The notes beneath the pieces are model-generated. The model was not told the DNA's origin, made no database searches, and saw only the letters and a list, made by a program, of their open reading frames with translations. From positions 1,116,001 through 1,180,000 of the forward strand of contig MBPM02000010.1 of NCBI GenBank assembly GCA_001695595.3: 64,000 nt of DNA. Direction: 5' to 3'. Source of the stretch: Plasmopara viticola. Lineage: Eukaryota; Oomycota; Peronosporomycetes; Peronosporales; Peronosporaceae. Positions within the stretch are counted from its first letter, which is position 1; each line of letters begins with the position of its first letter. Both the position numbers and the translations under genes were made by a program. Below, piece after piece: positions 9,854 through 20,861 of the stretch.

Positions 9854-12626
9854 TCATCGACGGTAACGCCCACCCCGTCGATGACGACGAGTCGGATTAA
9901 TCGCACCCGAAGCCCGCGACGGAGGGAGCTGGTCCTGTTGATACTGCGGTGCAGGTGGATGGCGTGCCATCATGTCTTGTGGGGGTTGGCCAGGCGGCCC
10001 GTAGTTTCCCATCAGTCGACCTCCTTGCTGCTGAAAGTCGCCTTGGGGAACGCCATACTGGTCGTACGGATAAGAAGCGTAGTTTTCATGACGCAGTGGG
10101 GGCTGCTGTGAAGGAGGCTGGTGCAATGGACGGTAAGAAGGTGGTGGCGGCGACTCGTGATAGTACAGAGGGGCTGTCGGCACAGCAGCACGCCGCGCGT
10201 CGCCGTACAAGGCAAACTCAGGGCCATCGCGAGACGCTGGACCAGGTCCTGTACCTGCTGGAGCTGCTCCATATCGCGCTAGAGAAGGATCATAGGCAGG
10301 ATGAAAGTCTTCCTCAGAAGTCAAAGGACCAGTGTGCTGCTGCCGCAATGGCTGGGGCTGCTGATGGTATGGCTGCTGTTGTTGTTGCTGTTGCGGCCAC
10401 GCAGCATTGCCTCTAGAAGGGCCTCCTTGTCCTACAAAGCGATCGTCTTCTCCACGAGGACGTATACTATCCGATGGTCCAGCAAAGTAAGAAGCGGCAG
10501 GCTGCAAAGCGTACCCTTGCTGCTCCGGCACTTCACCTTGCCGACCTCCATATTCATTAAAAGGCGGTGCACCGAACGGTTGCGGCTGAAAATGACGCGG
10601 CGGAGCCTGCATCTGTTGCGGCCCCCCACGATCGTACAGTGGCATTTGATGCTCGGGTCCAGCATACTCGTAGCGGGAATGGGAAGGTCCAAGGTCTGTA
10701 GAACGAGGATTGGAGTGAGGGGGTTGAATGTCCCACTTGTTCGAGCGACCTCGACTCCCATGTGCGTCTCGATCGCGGCGGCGACTCGTGTTACTGTTGC
10801 TATGATTGCGAGCACTGCGTGGATCTTGTCGACTAGTGCCACTACTACGCAGCCCTGCACTACTAGAACTACGCGCAGTAGAGTGAGTCGACGTCATCGA
10901 GTCTTGACTGTCTCGCCGCAGTCTCGACGAACCGCGGCTAGCAGACGCAGCTGCAGGCTGTAGACTCTTCTTGCCAGCACCATCCGCGCTTGGCTGATTT
11001 TCCTTTCGCCACAAGGATTCAGCTTCCAAAATTAATCCTACAATCCCACGCTGTTCAACACACACACACAGAGAGAATTGTCAGTCGAATTGCTTTCCAT
11101 CACGACCCCTGTCACTAATGTACCTGTAAACTGATCGCCGCGGCTTCCGTCGTGACGGCCATTTTTGGTATTTTCATATTCTCGAGAGAAATTTGCTGCG
11201 CTTTCAAGGCATTGGCACGGTCCACGGCACAGATTTCAACAAATTGTTGTTGCGACATTTGACAGCGACTGGTAAATTCACGACGTTGCTCTAAATGTTG
11301 CGTCTTGAGCGCAATGAGGCCACGTGGGTCCGAGAACCCGTGCTGCATCTCTACCGCCATGTGCCGCGCAAACAATTCACTGCCTTCTTTCATCTGCATC
11401 CCAACAAGTTCTTGCCACCGGTACAGCACCTCTCGATCCCGCGTACGCTGGTTATCACGAAGATCGCGGACGCCTTCAAACACGGCGCTATCGCCAAGCA
11501 CGTCCGATAAATGTTCCAAGAGCTCGTTCTCAATCGGCTTGTGCGCCTCGCCATCGGCTACACTATCAAACAACAAATGAGGGCAAGTAGGGATAAACGG
11601 GAGCGTCAGTGGCACGTGCGCAAAGTACGCGGTCGCCGGACCGGCGCTATTTGGCTTTCCACGCTTCGTATCACTATCACGTGGTGCGTCCAACGACTTG
11701 CGCTTCGCTATGCCTACACTCTCGACTGCTAGAGAAGACGACGACGGCGTGACTTCACCAGTCGTATCGATAAAAGCTACGGTTGGATCGACCACTGCCT
11801 CAACTTTACTCGTCGGCGTAATGGCTTGTGGTTGCAATGGCAGCGGTTGTGGCGTCAAAGTGCTCGCCACTATACTATTCCCCACAGAAGTTGATGTGGG
11901 AGCAGAAGGAGTGGAAGAAACCGTGGCCACGGTTCCAGGTTTTGGAAACTTGTCGGGCATGACCTGGTGTTGCAACATAGCGAGCGACAACGTGCCATCG
12001 ACGTGGGTACACACAAAGCCAAAGAATCGTGCCCATAGAGCGGTATGTTCCGGTTCGGGCAAAGCCTCCAAGGCCCGGATAAAGACCTTTCGAGCATTGG
12101 AGAATCGCTTCCTCTCCACGCAAAAGTCTGCGTACTGGAGCCACAAAGCCATGCTGGAGCCCGCGACAGGACACGTCACGGCTCTTTCAAACACTTTTGT
12201 GGCTTGTTTGAATTGCCGCAGCTCCATCTCGAGAGCTGCGTATTGACGCCACAGAGTCACAATGGCCGTGCTGCCTCGCGCAACGCTGTGGGCGTCGCTT
12301 TGGGACTGAAGAGAGGCGACCCACCTAGTTAGCGTGTCATCCACTTCTTTCCGCGCGTCCTCTACTTTAATGTACTGTGCAAATAATAGAATAGAGAGGG
12401 AGTAAGATAGTGAGACAGATTAGAGCGCATGGTTGGAGAGACGGCACTAGGGCGCTAACAACGACGACGATGGCAAAGGCTACAGAGCGAACTGAGAGCT
12501 TCTCAAGACGCTACAAGTCGGTACGGTATAGAGCAACTAAAGGACACGCACGTTGCTGGAGAGAATTGACGCCTTGGCTCGCGCTACGACACCAGCGGGG
12601 TCCCATGTGGGCACATCGTCTGCCAT
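9854..12626 (-). CDS. HAT-repeat RNA-processing-like protein, three exons
   Basis: I build this gene from exons 12552-12626, 11124-12374 and 9854-11050, both junctions GT-AG and phase 0, giving 840 residues. The ATG at 12626 starts MADDVPTWDPAG; the larger frame alone would begin only at a GTG. After exon 1 come tandem half-a-TPR repeats: LWRQYAALEME...VFERAV (66-91), LWLQYADFCVE...VFIRAL (102-127) and LWARFFGF (about 138). HAT repeats are typical of pre-mRNA splicing and 3'-end factors such as Prp6, Clf1, Rna14 and SART3, so RNA processing is inferred. Residues 300-440 are a charged helical domain I do not recognise. Exon 3 is disordered: Ser/Arg-rich, then Gln/Pro/Tyr-rich, ending in an Arg/Gly-rich RRHRRGGRYRR. 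A SINE-like element ends about 106 bp upstream of the start codon. Confidence 0.8.
11051..11123 (-). other. Intron 2 of the HAT-repeat gene (73 bp)
   Basis: On the minus strand it starts GTACATTAG and ends GTTGAACAG. It contains two in-frame codons and a stop if read through, and its 3' half is a pyrimidine/TG-rich tract. Removal joins ISLQ to RGIVGL in phase 0. The size is normal for oomycetes. Confidence 0.8.
12375..12551 (-). other. Intron 1 of the HAT-repeat gene (177 bp)
   Basis: On the minus strand it starts GTGCGTGTCC and ends TTGCACAG. Reading through exon 1 hits a stop 4 codons after the donor, while splicing gives ILSSN|YIKVEDARKEVDD in frame, so the intron is well supported even though the donor is not the commonest form. 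Confidence 0.7.
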
Positions 12627-12731
12627 GGAGCTTGTAGTAGTGGTTGTTTGTTTGGTAGGAAGGCCGTCCTCGAGGATGATGTTGAGTACATAAATGAGAG
12701 AGAATCATACGGGCACACCATGGTGTGCAGA

Positions 12732-13005
12732 ACTAAACCAAGTATTGTATTGTGTTGTGTTACGTTATCGCGTTGCCAACTTATGCACGTGCTAGGCTCA
12801 GTCTGGCTAGTTAGAGTGATAAGTGCATCCAGCACCGAGGTCGTCTTCCATGCTTAGTCTGACTTGGTAAGAAAGACCGTCGCGTCGATTCGTTAGAGAC
12901 CTGGAGATGCCCGGGAGCACCTGCCCGAAGCGCGCGAGCATTTAGCCCCCGCGCTTGGAAGGAGGGCATCACCCCAACCTTTTCCAAGCTGTACTAACCC
13001 AAGTA
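12732..13005 (-). mobile_element. SINE-like retroposon, copy 1
   Basis: A body of about 248 bp (12745-12992) is flanked by 13-bp target-site duplications, ACTAAACCAAGTA (12732-12744) and ACTAACCCAAGTA (12993-13005), one mismatch. On the minus strand it begins with GGAAAAGGTTGGGG-type sequence and ends in a short AACACAATACAAT tail, which sets the orientation. It matches copies at 37711-38051 and 40878-41225 but lacks an internal block of about 70-80 bp present in both. No coding capacity is seen. Tail plus long variable duplications fit LINE-mediated retroposition. It sits next to the start of the HAT-repeat gene. Confidence 0.75.
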
Positions 13006-16000
13006 GGGATAAATCCCGCTCTTATGGGTACAAAAAAATTCACCGTGTCTTGAGCTAGCCTTATAGGCAGCGTGCGCTGCGTCTGGGCTCGGAGATTCTG
13101 AAGGAGCTAAAAAAGTATGTGTACCATATCCAGCAATACTTAATTGCAGTATTCGGAGACCCCCCATCAAACCAGACACGAGATTGGCCTCGTGCTGGGC
13201 AGGAAAAAAATAGTGTCAGCATGCAATGTTGTTTGCCACGAGGGTGATGTGAGCTCATTGATGTATTCTTCGCTAAAAAATACTATAAATGGCATGGTAA
13301 TTATCGCATTCATCACCGACTGTGTGCATATTAAAGCCGGGCTGGAGGCGACTAGTTACAAAAAGCTTACGGTGCAACGGCTCCTAATCTCGAAGAAGCA
13401 CATCTCAACACAAAATATAAATTCAGATGAAAGAGTCGAAAAAACCCCTTACGATGATTTATACAGTCGGCGCTCTGATATGGGAATAGTTAGCGATGCC
13501 CCAAAGGCTATAGTTCTCTCGTGTAGTTATTCTGACCATAATGGGCGCTCGCTCGCACCTATCCTGACGATATACACAGCTTATTTGATTATTGTACAAG
13601 ACTGATGTGGATACATCACGCTGAATCTTTGACCACGTATCGAAGGGACAACACCAAAGCGATCGAATATTGATATCACATCTCACCCACCAAGTCAGCG
13701 GCCAATAAATCAAACGCCTTCGCCACAGCCGACCCATGTCATGCACTTTACATACGCAATTTGCAGACTTAATATAGTTTTCGGCCTCAAAGTTCTACGT
13801 CCATCGATATGCGGTCAAAAACTGTTTCAAAGAAACTTATTTTTTCACCTAGGTAAATGAGATTGGTTTCTATTTCTACCCTTCACTTCAAGAGAGCCCA
13901 CAAACCAGTTCGATCAAGATGCGCCTTCTGATCTTAGTGAACAGCTCCCTTATCGGTTCGACGGTGGTGCAAGCCTTTGTTGCACATCTTACACTTGGGT
14001 ACATAGCCGTTCTGATCGGCTTTGCAGGCCTAACGACTATACCCTACTTATGACAATGGACTATTGCCTTGAAGTACTTATTGGTAAGAAACCGAGGGCG
14101 TTTTCTGAGTTTTTAGTCTTAGTGATGGCAAATACTATTCACTTGCCCCCAAGGAATGGCAAGCTGGATGTCATTCTCCTCAAATTCTTACTTCCACGTT
14201 GAATACGAGTCCGTTCTTTGCTGTGGGTTTGCTAGACCGTAGGCAATACAATGAAACTCTCTTTTTGCCACGTCATTTGGCTGATTTAAAAAATGTAAAC
14301 TTGCTTCGCCGTATACCCGTGCCTGTTTGACTCTCTTTGCGTTGACATTGAGAGCACTAGTGACAAACTTAAACATCTTGTCGACACGTTTTCGTGCAGG
14401 TCTAACTATAGATCGGCCTATATCAACAGGTCGAAAAGCTCTTTAAGGATCACATCCGTCAAGCCTTCAAAACGGATGACATCTGGAGCTTTTCAGGGCA
14501 ATTTTTTATTGCAGGCGAATATGTCCAAATGTCGAATTGCTTACCTCCCAACAATGATCACAGTCGCATTGTTATGAATAAACAGACGGCCTAGTCTACT
14601 GTAGGGTAGATCCGGACCGAAAGGCTGTTGTGCCGAAACTGAAGACACCAAATACCCCAATTAGCGGGCATTCAGGCCGAATAAACGCTCATTCTCAGCT
14701 CCAATCACACACTTTACCTATGACTACCAGCTATCGGAAGTGGCATTCCGATTATCGTGTGGTTTAACTTTAGGTCTCAATTTCTATTCTTGTCAATGTA
14801 GCTTATTTACTTCCCTGGTGTAATAGTGCTGGTGGAGTCGGCTTGCTTCGTCTAGAATGGGTGGTACGCGCTTCTGACGGCGCGCCAAATACTCGACCGA
14901 TCAGATCAATTATTGTGTATTTTTGCATCTTGTATTCAGTTCAGGGCTCGACTATTTGCGACAACAGTCGGAGATGGTTGGGGGCGACCGCGTTGTCCGG
15001 ATAAACGTAGCTCAGAGCCGACGTGACTTTACGTGAGAAGCGAATGGTGCCTGTGTGAACAAATAGAATACTTCAAGCCACAAGTCCACCAGCCACCGTG
15101 TAGTGCAGTGACATTTTAATGTCTTTGATATCCTGCCTGACCTAATACCAAACTTTCTGCTGATTTTTGACGTTTTTCCAAGCGTTCGTTGCGCTTCATC
15201 GGTACCTGTTATCTCATTTTGCTTCTTGCTAAGTAACTGGCCAAAACTAAAGTCTCTCTTGGAGTCGATCCAAATCGGGTTTGTATACATAGATTCATTA
15301 GGTACACAAAAGCTTACCGCCACGCTTGGTCCGATCGTTATTTTTGCTTATACCCTACCGAAATTCGCGGATAATGTAACACGTAAGCAGATTGCGGATG
15401 ATCGGATGCGTAAGTAGGTCATGGCTAATGTAATTTTTGCATAGGATATCCGGTTCTGCTCAGCTGACTTAACCGCCTTGCCAGGCCCCGCGATTGTGCT
15501 TTTTACAAGATTTGAAATCGTTAACGTCGATCAAGCTCAAATATGGTCTGCTCAGTTCACTTTTACATGATTGATATAGGTAGCTCAATCAGTCCCTTCA
15601 CTATGAGTTAAAGGTATCGCACCTGGATAATGCAGCAATAATGTCGAATATTTTATCGTTTGGCCTTTTGTGAATTTAAAGCCCTCATAAGCCATTAATT
15701 GTTCGATTTCAACTTTCACATATCAAGTCAAGTGTCGATCTCATTTAGCGCTTAATTACATATGCGTGTCGTTTTTCTGGTCATAGAACACAGCAACGCC
15801 GTAAGGTCAAGTTTCAAAGGCCTAGTAATTGTTGGACAAAGGCATCACATGGAGTCGTATCCTTTGAGGCCGCTTGTCATGAAAATAGTAACACCACCTT
15901 GCATGACTTGAAGGAGCAAAGCTGGCAAATAGATTTGTTGACAGCGAATTATCATAGCTGATAGCTGACTGGACGCATAACTATACTGCGCAAAATAAAC

Positions 16001-19000
16001 TCTGTTAGGAATTTTCCCAGCCGCGAAAATATTTCTTCATCGCAGATCTACCAAATTCAAACATGTATCAAAGTTTAGAGTAATAATTTCCCACCATTGT
16101 ACGATCCGTACTGCTTTTGCAAAACGTATCATCGACCAGAGCGCGATTTTTGAGCTAAGCACGCTAGCTGTGGGTAAAGCGGAACACTATAAATAGTTTT
16201 CTTTTATCTTGTGCCAAAACAAGAAAAGCTAATTTTTAATCGCTTTTTCAATATCTAAGCACTTTTGGCATTGGAGATTATTCAGAAAGCGCAGATAAAT
16301 TCCGAACTCAAAAATCACCCGAACGCTCTTTGAGCTACGATGGCGCATAATTGCTGTCAAATGCTGATTAGGAGCAAATGTATGTTGCATTATGTGAGCT
16401 TGTGGCGAAGTCACACAGCACCTTGCAAAAATAAGACCTGCAAAAAGACATAAGTTCTTTCGATGAACGACGTATCGTTTTTTTTGGACTGAAGGAAAAT
16501 GATGTGTGCGATAGATTACAGCTTAAAGACTGATCTACTAATTGCTTTTTTTGTAGTATTTTCGCCCTACCTATTAGGTATCCAGGCAGTATTTGTAGCG
16601 ATTCCGAAATCATTCAAAATGGCTTACGATGTAAATACCGGTAGAGTGTCTGTCTCGTAGCGGGTAATTAATCCAACTTTTACCTCGAGAGCTCGACTTT
16701 ATGTAACAATGATTATCTTTGCACTCAACAATGCGGTTCATTCATCCATCCTTCTCGTAAATGGGCTTAGACACTAGAAAGCTCTGCAAACGTTCCAAAA
16801 AATGTGCTCAAATTCGCTGGAGAAAGGCTCAGAAAAAGATTTTCCTCCCAAATGTGTAGACCAATTTTTCACGATAACGGTCACAGAAACTTCTTGGAAA
16901 ATTGGTTAAATAGTATCAAAAAGATAAGGAATGCGATCGCATCCGCCTATATACAAAACACCGTTAACACGAAAGGAAAATATAAACCAGGTGAACCTGG
17001 TTCACGAATGAAAAGATGCGATTGAGCTTCCGCTAGAAAGGGTAAGCTTACTATACTAGACTAAATTAACTCATCGATTGTTTGACCTTTCAGCGGCGTT
17101 GGTGTAAGTGTTGGCGTACACCATCGACCTCACTAAGGCGATGTCGACGCGTCCATCGACCGTCTTTATAGACAATTTGCTCTTTAGAAATCTGTGTTTT
17201 GATGTGAGCTCTGACTTGTTCCCGCTAGCCTCTTCGAAGCGCAGCCTCCGCGCTATACATTACTATTAAGGCTATTACTGATAGTCAAGCGGCAGCTGGT
17301 AGTGTTCAACTCCACAACTATAGTGTGAGGGATTATGATTCATAAGGCTTTGCGCTTTAAGCAACCGACCGAGTCTGGACCTCACGGCAAAGTAAAGTCA
17401 CTTCCCATCACAGCCTACAGATTTTATGCTGAAATGAGCTTCGGTCGATTTGGCTGTAAGGATATACCTGAAAGGTTAAACCCCTTCACAGAGCATGGAT
17501 TTTAATGTGGGCGTGTCACAGCCACTCGCTCGCTGTATTAGTGACTTCGGCCACTGGACTCATTAAGAAACGTACAAAAGATTGTTGTCTTTGAATACGC
17601 TTTCTTTCTTCGAGCCTCTTATCCGAGCAACGTCATCAACAAGGACCAAAAAGACAAATTTGTCGATGTTGACAAACGAGGTGATCGGTCGTTATGTCCT
17701 CAAAGTTCAATTCTGGTGGCATTCATTGCTGACCGACATATAATGAAGCCGATATGAACAATTATATCTTCCAATCATGTATAGTTAAAAGCCCATGATG
17801 GCCAAACAAATTGAATGATCAAACGCCTTAACGCCACGATGGCGCTTATTTGCCTTTCTGACATCTCTAACCACTTTTAAAACATACCAATGGACGTACT
17901 AATTCTCGTAAGGGGTGTATCCGAAATTTTTTATTCGGGTTTAGTAGTACTCATCTACGAATTAAAGTGCACAATTCACCGTATAGCCAGTCAAGCATAC
18001 TGTTCAGCAACACGTCTTCCTGTACTACAGGTGTTTGTGTACTTACTGTTGCACGGTCTGGCTTATTATTCTTTGAAGCGCTGAGACGCTGAACGGCCAC
18101 AAATACGTCTTTTTTATCTATCAAGACTATCACGGACGCAGTAGAGCCACAAGCATGAACCAGTCAGTTTCCGCTCAATTTTGAGCACAATAATTTAAAA
18201 CTATTCGATCTCGCATTATGTCAATCTCTACCTTTACATTTATATAGTCATCAGCGATCTCACACTGCTCTCGAAACAGTGGTCATCGCTTGATGACACA
18301 GCTCTCCGTGCGTGTCCCGAGGCCGATCTTGTGCTTCACTCTTCGAGACTTCTATGGAAGGCAATCAATTATAGGCATATCAGCTTGGCAGAGTAATAAG
18401 TCGAAAGAAACTCAGACGTGGTGCTCCTTGAGACGAAAATTCGCTCAAAATTATTGCATACTTTCTCATGTCAAGGACACGAAATGACTTGTACTATCGA
18501 ATGTCACAGTCAGATGCAAAAAACATTTTAGACTGTCATACTAGCCAGCCAAATCGATTTTTTTTTAGATTTGCTGCTCTCTTTTTAAGTATCAAATAGC
18601 CAATCTTGCTATAGCAGTCATTTGTAGACTCGAAATTTTTCGACACGAGGGCGTCAACCAAAATATTATAAAGGCTCGCACTCGTGTACAGCCAGCAGTC
18701 CTCCACTGCTAGTTTATCCCTAAAAAACTGTTAAATCCATTAAGGCTAAGTTCCTATAGTTTGTATAGATCGCACACACATTGCGATTGCTTGATTTTCC
18801 CTCGTTAGGTACTGGTGACCGGCTTTTTTCTAATTCTGAGGGCGCAGCCTCTGCCAGCGATCTTTAAGAGCCCTTGAGTGGAACAATGGTTCACCCCTTC
18901 GTAACAGGCACGGACCACGTGCCTATAATTGCCGCAGTAAAAGCAGCAGAAAATGCTTTTCTTGGCAACACTTTGATTCATCGGAGTCAGGCCCAAGCCA

Positions 19001-19805
19001 GGACACCAGACCAAGAATAGCCTCAGACACTGCTTTCCGGAAGGGCGCGCGTGTATGTGGCTATACTCTCTCTGAGGGCAATTAAACAAAAGTTTTTATC
19101 GTAGCTGCCTACACTTGAAAGAGTAAAGCCCAAGCCCTAGATTATTTTAAACACAGCCGTCTCGACTTGTTTGTAAGATAAAGTCCCAGTATTGGAGGCC
19201 GTCAACTCCTCGACCTCGTAGGTCATTCATCAAGTTTGCACTTCGCTTAATTTTGAGCCCTACAAGCGTTCACACGTCCTCGCAGCCAAGGCAACCAGGC
19301 TCTTGCAGAACTCAAAGTTCACCGGAAGTAACCTGGCTTTTGACACAATTTCTTTGTGCGATTCAGCTACAAAACACTCAGGAGAAAAAGTTTCATGGAA
19401 GCTTTTAAGCCAAGTCTCCCATTCAAAAAATGATCATTTGCGGGAAGATAATACATATAGGGTAAACGCCAGAAATTTACTGCGTATGCGTAGAGCTGGC
19501 TACCAGGTGTGACGGTGCTTAGACAAAGAAAGTGTTTGGGGAGATACAAGATCTTTTGGTAAACAGCTTATTTTGCTTTCGCTGGCAGAGAATGTATTTC
19601 ATATCAAAAAGGAAATAATGTTATACTTAATACAGGACTTTATATTGTTCAAATTCAACTAGATGAAAACGGCATTATTTGACCACTCTGGAATTAAGAG
19701 GTGGTATTTCCATTGCTTAATACAAAATGCAACTATTGCATCATTTTAGACTCCCGCAACATAACTTACTCCCACATTATTCCTAATGCTTGACCATCCG
19801 CTGAT
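13006..19805. other. Gene-less AT-rich region with protein remnants
   Basis: About 6.8 kb without a gene I can defend. Several short frames have protein-like composition but no recognised domain, for example 13144-13605 on + (153 codons) and a multi-frame minus-strand patch at 13920-14380. The minus-strand segment near 17950-18130 resembles one near 31950-32220: both hold a variant of the residues DLLLNS. These are probably fragments of unidentified old transposons. A zinc-knuckle remnant at 18.9 kb is listed separately. Confidence 0.5.
18805..19089 (-). pseudogene. CCHC zinc-knuckle remnant, probably transposon
   Basis: A 94-codon minus-strand frame contains CFYCGNYRHVVRAC at roughly 18900-18960, a complete C-x2-C-x4-H-x4-C zinc knuckle of the kind found in retroelement gag proteins. 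Nothing else in the frame is recognisable, and the flanks carry stops in all frames, so I take it as a surviving piece of an old element rather than a working gene. Confidence 0.4.
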
Positions 19806-20861
19806 TTAGTGGCGGCGACGCACCGAACACTTGTCATTGGGTAAAGATGTTGGCGTAGTAGATTCAGTGGGCGTGGCGGGAGGCGTTGCAGCTTCACTGG
19901 GCGGAGTAGGCGATGTTGCAGGTTCACTAGGCGTGGCAGGGGTACCTGCATCACCTGGATTCGTTTCCTTCGAGTCGGCCTCTTCTGCTTCGGATGCAGC
20001 GGGTGGTGTTGCAGCTTCACTAGGTGTGGCTGGCGGTGTCGCAGCCCCACTGGGCGTGGCAGGCGGTGTCGCAGCTTCACTGGGCGTGGCGGGAGGCGTT
20101 GCCGATTCACTGGGCGAAGCAGGGGTACCTGAATCACCTGATTCCGTTTCCTTCGAGTCGGCCTCGTCTGCCTCGGATGCAGCGGAAGGTGTTGCAGCTT
20201 CACTGGGCGTGGCTGGCGGCGTGGCAGATCCACTGGGCGTGGCAGGTGTGGCCGCCGCAGGTGTCGATGAGTTTTTCCCACCCGAACCTCCCACGAGCGC
20301 CGCGCAGACGCTGTAAATTTGCCACGGGACCGCGTGCAGGGCGAGCCAATGCGAGGCGAGCACCGATGCCCCAGCGCATTTCGCCTTGTCATATGGAAGC
20401 TTGGCGGGGGTTTCTTTATAGTTGACTGCGCAGTCCGCATTTTGAAAGACGAGCGTCTCATCGCACCAGACTTCGCAGGGGCCTTGGTGCCCAAATTGGT
20501 CCCATTCCACCATATCAGGCAGCTCTTGCGGTTCGCCGTCAATCAGCGCAAAGCCGCACTCGTTCGTGGCACCTGGCGCTAAGGTTTGGGTTGCAAACGC
20601 CATTTCTTTCAGCGATTTGTACTTGCTCGCGTTAAATGCCGTCCAATACGCCTCGGAATTCGTATCCGAGCCAGCCTTATAGGTCATGCCTTTTGGGACG
20701 GGCAGTACCTTTTCAGAGTCAATCGTACCAGAAGGATTGTTCTTGTTGTAGAATCCGTCGGGCCAGGTTGCTACCGGTACCGTCATCTGGTTGTGCGCTT
20801 TCGTGGAAGCAGTCAGCACGACCACAGCTAGCGCAGAGACCTTGACAAGGCTAGTCACCAT
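19806..20861 (-). CDS. Secreted AA17-like lytic polysaccharide monooxygenase 1
   Basis: A 351-residue intron-less gene, the most diverged and longest of the five paralogues. Residues 1-22 are a signal peptide; cleavage after KA would expose His23 (HNQM) as the first half of a copper histidine brace. The domain spans 23-190 and has six cysteines (102, 129, 133, 144, 162, 186). His176 in LALHAVPWQIY is conserved in all paralogues and is my candidate second brace histidine; His125 in GHQGPCEVWCD is also conserved. AA17 enzymes are oomycete copper oxidases reported to cut pectin. Residues 191-344 form a Thr/Pro/Ala linker with two acidic modules (ADSKETESGDSGTP type) and 10-residue ATPPATPSEA repeats, then the tail NDKCSVRRRH. 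This copy has NADCAVNYKE where copies 2, 4 and 5 have NWNCHNTFPG. Family call is strong, substrate inferred. Confidence 0.8.
   Translation of the reverse strand: MVTSLVKVSALAVVVLTASTKAHNQMTVPVATWPDGFYNKNNPSGTIDSEKVLPVPKGMTYKAGSDTNSEAYWTAFNASKYKSLKEMAFATQTLAPGATNECGFALIDGEPQELPDMVEWDQFGHQGPCEVWCDETLVFQNADCAVNYKETPAKLPYDKAKCAGASVLASHWLALHAVPWQIYSVCAALVGGSGGKNSSTPAAATPATPSGSATPPATPSEAATPSAASEADEADSKETESGDSGTPASPSESATPPATPSEAATPPATPSGAATPPATPSEAATPPAASEAEEADSKETNPGDAGTPATPSEPATSPTPPSEAATPPATPTESTTPTSLPNDKCSVRRRH

Noticed and set aside
12735..13000. SINE-like copies considered as solo LTRs
   Set aside because: The ends do not form TG...CA inverted termini, and the flanking duplications are 10-13 bp rather than the 4-6 bp made by LTR integrases.
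13144..13605. 153-codon plus-strand frame
   Set aside because: No domain, no signal peptide and no codon or composition contrast with flanking AT-rich sequence; not strong enough to call a gene.
19831..20316. Long plus-strand frame rich in Gly/Val/Ala over the gene 1 linker
   Set aside because: It is the reverse of the Thr/Pro/Ala repeat; the same antisense frames appear over the linkers of genes 2-5 (22429, 35624, 42479, 47289) and only mirror the repeat.
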